64,000 nt of DNA from Bacteroidales bacterium (GCA_019416425.1 DXXK01000085.1:20879-84878), one strand, 5' to 3'; shown: positions 30,576 through 39,576, numbered from the stretch's first letter. The notes: generated from the sequence alone by a model not told the origin. Translations and numbers: made by a program.

Positions 30576-30950
30576 TTACTTCAGCTCAACCTCGGCACCA
30601 GCCTCCTCGAGCTGCTTCTTCAGACCCTCGGCCTCAGCCTTGGGCAGGCCTTCCTTGATGTTGCTGGGAGCGTTGTCAACGAGCTCCTTAGCCTCCTTCA
30701 GGCCAAGACCTGTCAGCTCCTTGACGAGCTTGACTACGGCCAGCTTCGATGCGCCGGGAGCCTTCAGGACTACATCGAAGTTAGTCTTCTCCTCAGCGGC
30801 GGGCGCACCGGCGGCGGGACCGGCGGCTACTGCTACCGCTGCTGCGGCGGGCTCGATGCCATATTCGTTCTTCAGAATCTCTGCGAGTTCGTTTACTTCC
30901 TTTACGGTCAGGTTAACAAGCTGCTCTGCAAATGCTTTCAAATCTGCCAT
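30576..30950 (-). CDS. rplL: 50S ribosomal protein L7/L12
   Basis: This is the acidic stalk protein that binds translation factors on the 50S subunit; four or more copies per ribosome bind to L10. It has 124 residues: an N-terminal dimerisation part (LKAFAEQLVNLTVKEVNELAEI), an Ala/Gly-rich hinge (about 36-50) and the C-terminal factor-binding domain (KLAVVKLVKELTGLGLKEAK, LVDNAPSNIKEGLPKAEAE). It follows rplJ by 36 bp. Two hairpins lie between it and rpoB. Confidence 0.99.
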   Translation of the reverse strand: MADLKAFAEQLVNLTVKEVNELAEILKNEYGIEPAAAAVAVAAGPAAGAPAAEEKTNFDVVLKAPGASKLAVVKLVKELTGLGLKEAKELVDNAPSNIKEGLPKAEAEGLKKQLEEAGAEVELK

Positions 30951-30986
30951 TTTCGTATTTCTTTTTTAATTTTTTACTGATTGGGT

Positions 30987-31511
30987 TTATGCTTCTTTCT
31001 TGGAGAGGGTTTCCAGTACACCGTGCAGTATATTTGCACCGCTCTGAAGTGCGCTGATAACGTTCTTGGCCGGAGACTGCAGCAGTGCCACGACATCGGC
31101 GATAAGTTCGTTCTTGCTCTTGATATTGGAAAGGACCTCCAAGTTTTCCTCACCAACGTACACTGTTTCCTCCACATACGCGCCCTTAAGCATGGGCAGC
31201 GTCTCCTTCTTGTCGCGGAACTTCTTGATCAGACGCGCCGGAGCATTACCGACGTTGCTGAGCAACAGAGTTGTCTCGCCGTGGAGAAGATCATATAATT
31301 CCGAATAATCGGTCTCACTTGCTTCTAAAGCCTTCTTCAGCAACGTATTCTTGACGCAAAGCATCTTGATATCGCTGCCGAAGCATGCACGGCGCAGTTG
31401 GCTTGTCTTCTCGGCGTTCAGACCCTGGGTCTGTACCAAGTACATACAGCCGTACTGTGCAATCTCCTCACCGATTTTGCTGATGATTATCGCTTTATCT
31501 TCCTTTTTCAT
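30987..31511 (-). CDS. rplJ: 50S ribosomal protein L10
   Basis: This protein forms the base of the L7/L12 stalk and binds 23S rRNA. It has 174 residues with the family pattern (KEDKAIIISKIGEEIAQYG, LRRACFGSDIKMLCVKNTLLKKAL, GETTLLLSNVGNAPARLIKKF) and a C-terminal helix for L12. In many bacteria the L10-L12 complex represses its own mRNA. The 22-bp gap after rplA is too short here to hold a classical leader, so any such control must sit elsewhere. Confidence 0.99.
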   Translation of the reverse strand: MKKEDKAIIISKIGEEIAQYGCMYLVQTQGLNAEKTSQLRRACFGSDIKMLCVKNTLLKKALEASETDYSELYDLLHGETTLLLSNVGNAPARLIKKFRDKKETLPMLKGAYVEETVYVGEENLEVLSNIKSKNELIADVVALLQSPAKNVISALQSGANILHGVLETLSKKEA

Positions 31512-31533
31512 TGCTTTTCTTCGTGTTTAAAGA

Positions 31534-32229
31534 TTATTCAGCTACCGACTTCGGGTCCACCTTGATGCCGGGGCCCATAGTGCTTGAAAGATAAATGCTC
31601 TTGATATATGTGCCTTTCGATGTGGCCGGTTTCAGCTTGATCAGTGTATTGATGAACTCCTTCGCATTGTCTCGCATTGCCTCGGCGCTGAACGATGTCT
31701 TGCCTACCGATGCGTGAACAATACCGGTCTTGTCCACCTTGAAGTCAATCTTACCCTGCTTTACCTCCTTGACAGCCTTGGCGACATCCATGGTCACCGT
31801 ACCGCTCTTGGGGTTAGGCATCAGTCCGCGCGGACCCAGGATACGTCCCAACGGTCCGAGCTTACCCATTACAGAGGGCTGAGTGATGATGACATCCACG
31901 TCCGTCCAGCCATCCTTGATTTTCTGGATGTATTCGTCCAGTCCTACGTAGTCGGCACCCGCCTCCTTGGCTGCTGCCTCCGCATCCGGACCGCACATCA
32001 CCAGTACGCGTACCTCCTTACCGGTGCCGTGAGGCAACGATACGACGCCTCGTACCATCTGGTCGGCCTTACGGGGGTCAACACCCAGACGTACATCGAT
32101 GTCAAGCGATGCATCGAACTTCTCGAACGATATCTCCTTCACCTTCTCCGCGGCTTCCGCAAGGGTGTATGACTTCCCAGCCTCAATCTTCGATAAAGCT
32201 TCCTTCTGATTTTTTGTCAGTTTTCCCAT
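31534..32229 (-). CDS. rplA: 50S ribosomal protein L1
   Basis: This is the L1 stalk protein that moves deacylated tRNA out of the E site and typically represses its own operon. It has 231 residues with the L1 signatures: DQMVRGVVSLPHGTGK, GADYVGLDEY, VIITQPSVMGKLGPLGRILGPRGLMPNPKSGT (quoted as its known core) and the C-terminal SSTMGPGIKVD. It follows rplK by 12 bp. Confidence 0.99.
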   Translation of the reverse strand: MGKLTKNQKEALSKIEAGKSYTLAEAAEKVKEISFEKFDASLDIDVRLGVDPRKADQMVRGVVSLPHGTGKEVRVLVMCGPDAEAAAKEAGADYVGLDEYIQKIKDGWTDVDVIITQPSVMGKLGPLGRILGPRGLMPNPKSGTVTMDVAKAVKEVKQGKIDFKVDKTGIVHASVGKTSFSAEAMRDNAKEFINTLIKLKPATSKGTYIKSIYLSSTMGPGIKVDPKSVAE

Positions 32230-32241
32230 TGTCTTTGAAGA

Positions 32242-32685
32242 TTAATTGTTTTCAGGGAACGCCCCTTTCACGGTGATACCCATGCTACGGGCTGTACCCG
32301 CTACCATGCGCATGGCGGACTCAATGGTGAAACAGTTCAAATCAGGCATCTTGTCCTGTGCAATTGTCTTGACCTGCTCCCAGGTGATCTCTGCCACCTT
32401 CTTGCGGTTAGGCTGTGCGCTACCGCTCTTCAGGTGCGCCACCTCCTTAAGCTGTACTGCTACCGGAGGCGTCTTTACAACAAAGTCGAAGCTCTTGTCC
32501 GTGTAATACGTGATGACTACAGGCAGAACCTTACCGGCCTTGTCCTGGGTACGGGCATTGAATTGCTTGCAAAATTCCATGATATTGATACCCTTCGAAC
32601 CCAGTGCGGGTCCGACTGGCGGTGACGGGTTTGCCTTGCCACCATTGATCTGCAATTTGATCTGTCCAGCAATTTCTTTTGCCAT
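32242..32685 (-). CDS. rplK: 50S ribosomal protein L11
   Basis: This protein is part of the GTPase-associated centre with 23S rRNA and is needed for RelA activation and thiostrepton binding. It has 147 residues with KLQINGGKANPSPPVGPALG (proline-rich N-terminal domain), NIMEFCKQFNART and the C-terminal rRNA-binding LNCFTIESAMRMVAGTARSMGI. It is next after nusG with a 65-bp gap containing nothing notable. Confidence 0.99.
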   Translation of the reverse strand: MAKEIAGQIKLQINGGKANPSPPVGPALGSKGINIMEFCKQFNARTQDKAGKVLPVVITYYTDKSFDFVVKTPPVAVQLKEVAHLKSGSAQPNRKKVAEITWEQVKTIAQDKMPDLNCFTIESAMRMVAGTARSMGITVKGAFPENN

Positions 32686-32750
32686 TGTCCTATTTGTTAT
32701 TTAGTTGGTGTGAATACCTTGTGACTTCCTTCGCGTAACATCAAATTCCG

Positions 32751-33305
32751 TCACACCTTCTCCACTTGGGATATCTCCAACGTCAGGTCATTGCCTCGGC
32801 CAAATATCTTGACCTCTACTATAACCCGGTTTCTCTCACGGTCAATCTCCTTGATGGTTCCCGTAAAGCCGTTGAACGGTCCGAACGTCACCTTCACCGT
32901 CTCGCCTTCCAGGTAGTTCACGACTTCTTCAGCCGCCTGGACATTCGATTCATCCTGACGACCGAGCATGCGTTCCACCTCCTCGGGTGTCAACGGCACG
33001 GGATCCGATGTCTTGGCACGTCCACGCAAAAAGTCAATGACATTCGTGGTGTTACGGAGCTCATATATAACCTCGCCGGTCAGCTCCGCCTCAACGAAGA
33101 CGTAACCGGAATAGAGGTTATGCTCCCTCAACACTTTCTTGCCACTGGGCGTAGTCGTGTACTTCTTCTCGGTCGGAATCAGTACCTGCGATACATGTTT
33201 GCCAAGATCCGTGTTCTTGATAGACGCATCAAGAACTTCCTTGACCTTAGCCTCCTTACCCGAAATGGCACGCAGCACGTACCATCTCTTCTTGACTTCA
33301 GCCAT
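32751..33305 (-). CDS. nusG: Transcription termination/antitermination factor NusG
   Basis: NusG binds RNA polymerase and couples transcription to translation or Rho. It has 184 residues. The NGN domain covers about 1-120 (KKRWYVLRAISGKEAKVKEVL, LYSGYVFVEAEL, VIDFLRGRAK). The KOW domain lies at about 130-184 (GETVKVTFGPFNGFTGTIKEI). It lies between secE and rplK in the usual order. No insertion like that of the NusG paralogue UpxY is present, so this is the housekeeping copy. Confidence 0.98.
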   Translation of the reverse strand: MAEVKKRWYVLRAISGKEAKVKEVLDASIKNTDLGKHVSQVLIPTEKKYTTTPSGKKVLREHNLYSGYVFVEAELTGEVIYELRNTTNVIDFLRGRAKTSDPVPLTPEEVERMLGRQDESNVQAAEEVVNYLEGETVKVTFGPFNGFTGTIKEIDRERNRVIVEVKIFGRGNDLTLEISQVEKV

Positions 33306-33330
33306 TGAAATTCAGCTTTACTAAGAATTG

Positions 33331-33522
33331 TTAGAAACTGATGCTGTAGATTAACTCCATCAGCAAAGAGAACACCTTATCCACCGCCCAGATAAACACT
33401 GCCAGAATGATGGAAGCTATCAGGACCAGCACTGAACTGTTGATAAGCTGCTTCTGTGTCGGCCAGGAAACCTTATAGACCAATTCGTTATAAGACTCCT
33501 TGATATCCTGTATTAATTTCAT
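33331..33522 (-). CDS. secE: Preprotein translocase subunit SecE
   Basis: This is the small essential clamp of the SecYEG protein channel in the inner membrane, 63 residues with one helix. It reads MKLIQDIKESYNELVYKVSW, then the conserved TQKQL turn and the membrane helix at about 30-50 (LVLIASIILAVFIWAVD). I chose the ATG at 33522. The in-frame ATG at 33540 would begin inside the tRNA-Trp 3' flank and add residues absent from the family. It lies 12 bp past the end of tRNA-Trp. Confidence 0.97.
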   Translation of the reverse strand: MKLIQDIKESYNELVYKVSWPTQKQLINSSVLVLIASIILAVFIWAVDKVFSLLMELIYSISF

Positions 33523-33534
33523 TTCCTTATTATT

Positions 33535-33610
33535 TGGCACGGGAAGAAAGACTCGAACTCTCGACCCTTGGTTTTGGAGACCAATGCTCTACCAACTGAG
33601 CTATTCCCGT
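33535..33610 (-). tRNA. tRNA-Trp (CCA anticodon)
   Basis: Cloverleaf on the minus strand with acceptor ACGGGAA/TTCCCGT, T8-A9, an anticodon stem TTGGT/ACCAA around the loop CTCCAAA, and T-loop TTCGAGT. The 3' CCA is encoded (33535-33537). It lies between tuf and secE, a conserved location. Confidence 0.97.
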
Positions 33611-33615
33611 GTATC

Positions 33616-33643
33616 AGGGGCCTTCGGTTGCCCGCAGGCCCCT
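33616..33643 (-). other. Hairpin between tuf and tRNA-Trp
   Basis: AGGGGCCT/AGGCCCCT is a perfect 8-bp stem with a 12-nt loop. No T-run follows, because the tRNA starts 5 bp later. It may be a weak terminator or a processing site that separates tuf mRNA from the tRNA and secE part. Confidence 0.55.
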
Positions 33644-33660
33644 TATTCAGTCTTTACGAA

Positions 33661-34848
33661 TCAATCGTCGATTACGGCTGTGATCTGGCCCGATCCAACG
33701 GTACGACCACCCTCGCGGATTGCGAAACGCAGACCCGGATCCATAGCGACCTTTGTGATCAGCTGAACGTCAATCTCAACGTTATCGCCAGGCATTACCA
33801 TCTCTACGCCCTCCGGCAGCTTAATCTCGCCGGTAACATCCAGAGTACGGATGTAGAACTGGGGACGGTACTTGTTGTGGAACGGAGTATGACGGCCACC
33901 CTCTTCCTTCTTCAGGATATAGACCTGAGCCTTGAAGTGATCGTGAGGCTTAACCTGTCCGGGATGGCAGATAACCATACCACGCTTAACCTCGTCCTTG
34001 TCGATACCACGGAGCAACAGACCTACGTTATCACCGGCCTCGCCCTCGTCCAGAATCTTGCGGAACATCTCGACACCGGTAACAACCGATTTCTTGTCCT
34101 CGCCCAGACCCAGGATCTGAACCTCGTCGCCGACCTTTACGCGACCAGCCTCGATACGGCCGGTAGCAACAGTACCACGACCTGTAATGGAGAATACGTC
34201 CTCGACAGGCATCAGGAAGGGCTTATCTACATCACGCGGAGGCAGAGGAATCCAGTTGTCAACGGCATCCATCAGCTCCATTACCTTGGCTACCCACTTC
34301 GGATCACCCTCCAGGGCACCCAGCGCGGAACCACGGATCACGGGAGTGTTGTCACCGTCGTACTCGTACTGAGACAGCAGGTCACGCATATCCATCTCGA
34401 CCAGCTCCAGCATCTCCTCATCGTCTACCTGGTCGCACTTGTTCATGAATACAACCAGACGGGGAACGTTCACCTGACGGGCGAGCAGGATGTGCTCACG
34501 GGTCTGGGGCATCGGACCGTCGGTAGCGGCTACTACGATGATGGCACCATCCATCTGAGCAGCACCGGTTACCATGTTCTTCACATAGTCGGCGTGTCCG
34601 GGGCAGTCAACGTGCGCGTAGTGACGGTTTGCAGTCTCGTACTCTACGTGAGCCGTATTGATTGTGATACCACGCTCCTTCTCCTCGGGAGCGTTATCGA
34701 TGGAGTCGAACGAGCGGAGCTCGGAAAGACCCTGCTCAGCCAGAACCTTGGTTATGGCAGCGGTCAGAGTCGTCTTGCCATGGTCCACGTGACCAATCGT
34801 ACCGATGTTCACATGGGGTTTGGTTCTTTCGAATTTCTCTTTAGCCAT
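33661..34848 (-). CDS. tuf: Elongation factor Tu
   Basis: EF-Tu delivers aminoacyl-tRNA to the ribosome. It has 395 residues from MAKEKFERTKPHVNIGTIGH. The GTPase motifs are GHVDHGKTT, the RGITI switch, DCPGHADYVKNM, NKCDQVDD and the SALGALEGD insert region. The C-terminus is RFAIREGGRTVGSGQ. A longer in-frame reading from 34953 would run through tRNA-Thr and is rejected. It is transcribed with three upstream tRNAs and the downstream tRNA-Trp-secE-nusG genes. Confidence 0.99.
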   Translation of the reverse strand: MAKEKFERTKPHVNIGTIGHVDHGKTTLTAAITKVLAEQGLSELRSFDSIDNAPEEKERGITINTAHVEYETANRHYAHVDCPGHADYVKNMVTGAAQMDGAIIVVAATDGPMPQTREHILLARQVNVPRLVVFMNKCDQVDDEEMLELVEMDMRDLLSQYEYDGDNTPVIRGSALGALEGDPKWVAKVMELMDAVDNWIPLPPRDVDKPFLMPVEDVFSITGRGTVATGRIEAGRVKVGDEVQILGLGEDKKSVVTGVEMFRKILDEGEAGDNVGLLLRGIDKDEVKRGMVICHPGQVKPHDHFKAQVYILKKEEGGRHTPFHNKYRPQFYIRTLDVTGEIKLPEGVEMVMPGDNVEIDVQLITKVAMDPGLRFAIREGGRTVGSGQITAVIDD

Positions 34849-34908
34849 TTTGCTATATTTTGATTTTGATTTTTCCTCTTGAATTCGAGGAGAGGTTAGA
34901 AAAAAAAC

Positions 34909-34983
<75 letters not shown>

Positions 34984-34990
34984 AATTGTG

Positions 34991-35063
34991 AGCGGAAAAC
35001 GAGGTTCGAACTCGCGACCCTTAGCTTGGAAGGCTAATGCTCTACCAACTGAGCTACTTCCGC
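34991..35063 (-). tRNA. tRNA-Gly (TCC anticodon)
   Basis: Acceptor GCGGAAG pairs with TTTCCGC (one G-U). The anticodon stem TTAGC/GCTAA surrounds the loop CTTCCAA, and the T-loop is TTCGAAC. The 3' CCA is not encoded. It is separated from tRNA-Thr by 7 bp. Confidence 0.96.
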
Positions 35064-35085
35064 AATCGTCGAACTTGTCGACCGG

Positions 35086-35168
35086 TGGGTGGAGATGGAT
35101 TCGAACCACCGTAGGCGTAAGCCAGCAGATTTACAGTCTGCCCCATTTGGCCACTCTGGTATCCACCC
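35086..35168 (-). tRNA. tRNA-Tyr (GTA anticodon)
   Basis: Class II tRNA with a long variable arm. Acceptor GGGTGGA/TCCACCC is perfect, followed by T8-A9. The anticodon stem GCAGA/TCTGC surrounds the loop CTGTAAA. CCA is not encoded. It is the first gene of the tRNA-tuf-rpoBC transcript. Confidence 0.96.
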
Positions 35169-35212
35169 TTTCGGAACCGCTTTAGGCATGCGCCCCTCGC
35201 GAATTCCGAGTG

Positions 35213-35244
35213 CAAAGTTATAACGAATTTTCTTTATGTGCAAA
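35213..35244 (-). promoter_or_regulatory. Promoter of the tRNA-tuf-secE-nusG-ribosomal operon
   Basis: On the minus strand TTTG (35241-35244), 20 bp, TAACTTTG (35213-35220): a full consensus match 45 bp ahead of tRNA-Tyr. No other good promoter was seen before secE, so it probably drives the whole set. Confidence 0.75.
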
Positions 35245-35314
35245 TCTTATTCGTTATTTTTTCTAAAAAAAATCTTAACAGACTGCAAGTCAGCCCGTAA
35301 TTTTCTGCACATTT

Positions 35315-37159
35315 TTACTCAACAGTCACCGATTTGGCCAGATTTCGGGGCATATCGACGTTTTTACCCTTGTTGATGGCGATGTAATATGCCAGCAGCT
35401 GCATCGGAATGGAGGTTATGATCGGAGTCAGGCACTCCGGCATCTCTGGGACCTCCAGCACATGGTCTGCAATCTTGCAGATCTCGCCGTCACCCTCGGT
35501 CACGATGGCCAGGATGTTGCCTCCACGCGCCTTGACCTGCTGGACATTGCTTACGATCTTCTCATACAAATGGTCGTTGGGCGCCACAATCACCGACGGC
35601 ATCTCCTGGTCGATCAGCGCGATGGGGCCATGCTTCATCTCGGCCGCGGGATAGCCCTCGGCATGGATATAGGAGATCTCCTTCAGCTTCAACGCCCCCT
35701 CCAAGGCGGCGGGATAGCTGTATCCGCGTCCCAGATACAGGAAGTTGCGCGCATAGGTGTAGATCAACGACAGACGCTCCACCTGGGGCGCAAGCTTCAG
35801 TACCTTCTCGACAGCCTTGGGAATCGCCAGAACCTTCTTGCCCACTTGCTCTATCTGCTCGGGAGTCATGGTGCCACGCAGCTGTCCAACGCATGCGGCA
35901 ACCAGCGTCAGCACCATCACCTGCCCGGTAAAGGCCTTGGTCGAGGCCACACCGATCTCGGGACCTACATGGATATAGCAGCCGCTGTCTGTCTCGCGCG
36001 GAATTGAGGATCCGACCGAGTTGCTGATGCCGAACACAAAAGCACCCTTCTCGTGGGCGATGCGTACGGCCGCCAGCGTATCGGCGGTCTCGCCGCTCTG
36101 CGAGATGGCAATCACTATATCGCGCTCGTCCAGCACAGGGTTGGAATAGCGGAACTCGCTGGCGTATTCAACTTCAACAGGTATGTGGCACATATCCTGA
36201 ATCAGATACTTGCCTAACAGTCCGGCATGCCATGACGTGCCGCATGCCACTATTACTATACGCTTGCAGTTCAGGAACTTCTCCTTGTTGTCCATTACGC
36301 CGTTGATATTGATCCTCTTGCCGCCTTCCACTACGCGGCCACGGATACAGTCGCGTAGGGTGGTGGGCTGCTCGAAGATTTCCTTCAGCATGAAGTGAGG
36401 ATAGCCCCCGCGTTCCAGCTGCGAGATGGACATCTCCAGCTTGGTCACGTCGATCTCGGCGTCGTTATTGTCAAGGTCGGTAATCTTCAACGGCTCTCCC
36501 CGCTTGATCTCGGCGATCTCGCCGTCGCGCAGATACACGGCTTCCTTGGTGTACTCTACGAAAGGACTTGCGTCCGATGCCAGGAAATACTCGTTCTCGC
36601 CGATTCCGATGGCCAGAGGGCTGCTCTGCCGCGCCGCGATTATGGTGTCGAGGTTGTCTTTCTCGACAACGGCTATGGCGTAAGCGCCTACCACCTGCTT
36701 CAGCGCGCGGCGCACGGCCGACAGCAACGAGCATTTGTTGGTGAGACGTATATATTCAATCAGCTGCACCAGGACCTCGGTATCGGTCTCCGACTGGAAC
36801 TGGCATCCATGCTGCGTCAGTGCATCCTTCAGAACCTTATAGTTCTCAATGGTGCCGTTATGGACTATCGCGAGGTTTCCGTCCTCGCTGTAGTGGGGAT
36901 GGGCGTTTGTATCGGAAGGCTCTCCATGAGTGGCCCACCGTGTATGGGCTATTCCGGCGCGTGCCTTAAGATCCTTGTCCTTGCAGAAAGCCTCAAGATT
37001 CGACACCTTGCCCTTGGCTTTATATACACTAAGCTTGCCATCCGTGCCTACTAACGCCACACCGGCGCTGTCATATCCGCGGTATTCAAGACGATGAAGG
37101 CCTTTGATCAGTATGTCATAGACATTCCCGTCTCCAATGTATCCTACAATTCCGCACAT
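35315..37159 (-). CDS. glmS: Glutamine-fructose-6-phosphate aminotransferase (isomerising)
   Basis: This enzyme makes glucosamine-6-phosphate from fructose-6-phosphate and glutamine, the first step to UDP-GlcNAc for cell wall and lipid A. It has 614 residues. The glutaminase domain begins with the nucleophile Cys2 (MCGIVGYIG) and carries RWATHGEPSDTNAHPH and GTIENY. The two SIS domains carry CGTSWHAGL, SQSGETADT and the C-terminal KSVTVE. It is a single gene between its own promoter (37275-37306) and the tRNA-Tyr promoter region. The ~110-nt leader does not resemble the glmS ribozyme. Confidence 0.99.
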   Translation of the reverse strand: MCGIVGYIGDGNVYDILIKGLHRLEYRGYDSAGVALVGTDGKLSVYKAKGKVSNLEAFCKDKDLKARAGIAHTRWATHGEPSDTNAHPHYSEDGNLAIVHNGTIENYKVLKDALTQHGCQFQSETDTEVLVQLIEYIRLTNKCSLLSAVRRALKQVVGAYAIAVVEKDNLDTIIAARQSSPLAIGIGENEYFLASDASPFVEYTKEAVYLRDGEIAEIKRGEPLKITDLDNNDAEIDVTKLEMSISQLERGGYPHFMLKEIFEQPTTLRDCIRGRVVEGGKRININGVMDNKEKFLNCKRIVIVACGTSWHAGLLGKYLIQDMCHIPVEVEYASEFRYSNPVLDERDIVIAISQSGETADTLAAVRIAHEKGAFVFGISNSVGSSIPRETDSGCYIHVGPEIGVASTKAFTGQVMVLTLVAACVGQLRGTMTPEQIEQVGKKVLAIPKAVEKVLKLAPQVERLSLIYTYARNFLYLGRGYSYPAALEGALKLKEISYIHAEGYPAAEMKHGPIALIDQEMPSVIVAPNDHLYEKIVSNVQQVKARGGNILAIVTEGDGEICKIADHVLEVPEMPECLTPIITSIPMQLLAYYIAINKGKNVDMPRNLAKSVTVE

Positions 37160-37274
37160 TTTTGTGTTCTGTGAATGTTAATTTGTTGCCCTTCTCCATG
37201 ATTGGCTGGCATCATGTCTAAATTTTCGGGGCTTTGACTTTTCCTAAATAATAAACTAAACGTGAATTCGGACG

Positions 37275-37306
37275 CAAAATTATGAAAAATCGGGAATATA
37301 TACAAA
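37275..37306 (-). promoter_or_regulatory. Predicted glmS promoter
   Basis: On the minus strand TTTG (37303-37306), 20 bp, TAATTTTG (37275-37282). It implies a leader of roughly 110 nt. Confidence 0.75.
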
Positions 37307-37309
37307 TCA

Positions 37310-37343
37310 AGAGACGAAAAGGACTGAAAATCCTCTCGTCTCC
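37310..37343 (-). terminator. Terminator of the small lipoprotein gene
   Basis: GAGACGA/TCGTCTC stem (37311-37317 with 37336-37342) with inner GGA/TCC pairing, 67 bp after the stop. The T-run is weak. The glmS promoter starts directly behind it. Confidence 0.6.
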
Positions 37344-37410
37344 TTATGACACACCTAACGAATCGGGCGTATTCGCTACGTGGTAAATTTTCCGGTAAAT
37401 CTTTCGGATA

Positions 37411-37944
37411 TTACTTAACCTTCTGGTCAACCACAACACCGTCGCCTGCCGCTATGACACCGGTGGAGTCAGTAGTCGCCTGGGACGGCATGTCCTCGAC
37501 CTCTCCTACCACACCTGGCGTGGTCAGGTCGGCGCCGTCACCTTCGGGCAGCGGGAAGGCCTGATAGCGTGCGTATTCCTCAACCTTCTTCTGGTTGTCA
37601 GCGTCAAGCGCGTCGGCCTTCATGTTGTACACCACGCCGCGGAACGTGTCCAGATAAGGATACTCCTGGCTCAGACGGGCCATGTCGTTGGCGGCGCGGA
37701 TATAGTCCGCAGTGGAGTCGCTGGATTGCGCGTTGATCATGTCGAAGTAAGTCTGTGCCTTGCGGGCATAGTCGCCGCAGTACTCCAGAACAGTGGCGTA
37801 ATCACTTTGCGTCAATGTCTCCTGAGCCTCTATTTTCTTTGCGACTTCGGCTGCGTCTGGCGTCTTGCTGCACGATGCCAGCATAATTCCTGCAAACATC
37901 GTCAGCAGCGCAACCATCATTCCGTAAAATTTTACCCTTTTCAT
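37411..37944 (-). CDS. Small lipoprotein, function unknown
   Basis: This 177-residue predicted lipoprotein starts MKRVKFYGMMVALLTMFAGI, with the lipobox LASC giving an acylated cysteine near residue 24. The mature part has a helical middle (KKIEAQETLTQSDYATVLEY, DYARKAQTYFDMIN, NDMARLSQEYPYLDTFRGVV), then an acidic, low-complexity tail. I chose the ATG at 37944; the in-frame ATG at 38034 adds an arginine-rich stretch in front of the signal peptide. The family is not recognised by name, though similar helical lipoproteins are common in Bacteroidales. It is separated from the pepD operon by a strong terminator. Confidence 0.75.
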   Translation of the reverse strand: MKRVKFYGMMVALLTMFAGIMLASCSKTPDAAEVAKKIEAQETLTQSDYATVLEYCGDYARKAQTYFDMINAQSSDSTADYIRAANDMARLSQEYPYLDTFRGVVYNMKADALDADNQKKVEEYARYQAFPLPEGDGADLTTPGVVGEVEDMPSQATTDSTGVIAAGDGVVVDQKVK

Positions 37945-38051
37945 AATTTTTATGTTTTGTTTTCCTATTTTTCCGCGACCCCGGTCTCCACGTCTGCGGT
38001 TACATGCGGAACTTTTATTAGATAACCGCGCCATCGTGCATTTTGTTCAAC

Positions 38052-38085
38052 AAAAAACAAGCCGGACGCACATGATGCATCCGGC
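38052..38085 (-). terminator. Terminator of the pepD-muramidase-pepD operon
   Basis: GCCGGATGCA/TGCGTCCGGC makes a 10-bp stem with a 5-nt loop, followed on the minus strand by TTGTTTTTTG. It lies 22 bp after the pepD stop. Confidence 0.9.
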
Positions 38086-38107
38086 CTGCTGTCCGTTTCG
38101 TCGTGGA

Positions 38108-39565
38108 TTATGCCAGACGGGTGATTACATCCTTCAGCAGACGGTAGAACTCCCCTACCGACTGGATGTCGGCACGCTCGCTGGGCGAGTGGATGTTCTT
38201 CAGAGTCGGGCCGAAGCTAACCATATCCAGGCTGGGCATCTTCTCAAGGAACAGTCCACATTCCAGACCGGCATGCAGGGCCTCCACCTTGGGCTCGGCC
38301 TTGAACAGGTCATGGTACGCCTCCTTGGCCACCTTCAGCACACGCGACTGTGGATTGGGGCTCCATCCCACATATGCGTCATCGAAGGTCACGTCGGCTC
38401 CGATCATACCGAATAAGGCGCTTATACGGTCAGCAATCTCATCGCGGCGAGAATCCACGGAGCTGCGCTGGTGAACCGTTATCAGTATCGTATCGTTCTC
38501 CACCATCTTGACCGACGCCAGGTTGCAGCTGGTCTCAATCAGACCCTCTATGGCCAGCGACATTCCCTGCACACCGTTTGGACACGCGAAAATGGCGGCC
38601 ACCAGACGGTGCGACGTCTCGCTGGCGATAATCTTGGCGCGACGCTCCACTTTCCTTGCGGTCAGGGCGAAGTCGGGATTCTCGGCAAGACCGAATTCGG
38701 CATGCAGCCGATCGTTGAACTCCTTGATGAACGTCTTGAAATCCTCGGCTGCATCACGGCTTATGGCCACGATGGCATGTGCGTCGCGGGGTATGGCGTT
38801 GGCCAGTCCGCCGCCGTCGATCTCCACGACCTCCACGTTGGTCACATGCCGGTCGGCCTCCCACAGCGCACGTGCCAGCTGCTGGTTGGCGTTGGCACGG
38901 CCCATGCCGATCTCCATGCCCGAGTGACCGCCCTTAAGGCCGGTCAGCTTCACCATATAGCAGTCGTAATTGCTCGGAGTCTCCTCCATGCGGTACGGCA
39001 GACGGCATTCGGTCACCTTGCCGCCGGCGCAGCCTATCACCAGCTGGCCCATCTCCTCGGAATCCAGGTTCAGCAGTATGTCGCCGGTGATGAATCCGGC
39101 CTGCAGCCCGTTGGCACCGATCAGACCCTGCTCCTCGTCGACGGTGAACAGAGCCTCCAGCGGTCCATGAACCAGGTCGGGGTCGATCAATATAGCCATT
39201 GCCGACGCACATCCCAGTCCGTTGTCGGCCCCTAAGGTCGTACCCTCGGCACGCACCCAGTCGCCGTCCACAACCGTCGTGATGGGGTCTTCCAGGAAGT
39301 CATGCCTCACCTCCGGCAGCTTCTCGGCCACCATGTCCTGATGTCCCTGCAGCACCACCACCGGTGCCTGCTCGTGACCCGGCGTGGCCGGAATACGCAT
39401 CACCACGTTGCCCACGGCATCGCTCTCGGCCTCGATGCCGTGACGCTTGGCCCAGTCCAGCAGGAACACACGCATCTTGTCCAGATGGTGAGTGGGACGG
39501 GGCACCTTGGTTATCTCGTCGAATGCAGCCCATACCAATTTGGGCTCCAGATCTGTGATTTTCAT
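38108..39565 (-). CDS. pepD: Aminoacyl-histidine dipeptidase, copy 1 (M20 family)
   Basis: This cytosolic di-zinc dipeptidase cleaves Xaa-His and related dipeptides. It has 485 residues. The metal ligands and catalytic residues are seen as GHQDMV (His75, Asp77), GADNGLG (Asp114) and VDEEQGL (Glu144/Glu145). The lid-domain pattern with SSVDSRRDEIADRI and the C-terminal HAGLECGLFLEKMPSLDMVSFGPTLKNIHSP match PepD. It is 11 bp downstream of the muramidase gene in a three-gene operon that also holds a second pepD of identical length. Confidence 0.95.
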   Translation of the reverse strand: MKITDLEPKLVWAAFDEITKVPRPTHHLDKMRVFLLDWAKRHGIEAESDAVGNVVMRIPATPGHEQAPVVVLQGHQDMVAEKLPEVRHDFLEDPITTVVDGDWVRAEGTTLGADNGLGCASAMAILIDPDLVHGPLEALFTVDEEQGLIGANGLQAGFITGDILLNLDSEEMGQLVIGCAGGKVTECRLPYRMEETPSNYDCYMVKLTGLKGGHSGMEIGMGRANANQQLARALWEADRHVTNVEVVEIDGGGLANAIPRDAHAIVAISRDAAEDFKTFIKEFNDRLHAEFGLAENPDFALTARKVERRAKIIASETSHRLVAAIFACPNGVQGMSLAIEGLIETSCNLASVKMVENDTILITVHQRSSVDSRRDEIADRISALFGMIGADVTFDDAYVGWSPNPQSRVLKVAKEAYHDLFKAEPKVEALHAGLECGLFLEKMPSLDMVSFGPTLKNIHSPSERADIQSVGEFYRLLKDVITRLA

Positions 39566-39576
39566 ATTTTATCAGT

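Noticed and set aside
33523..33540. Upstream start of secE at 33540
   Set aside because: It overlaps the tRNA-Trp 3' end and adds residues not seen in SecE.
37160..37274. glmS ribozyme in the glmS leader
   Set aside because: The leader lacks the conserved core and is too short and A+T-rich; the ribozyme is mainly a Gram-positive feature.
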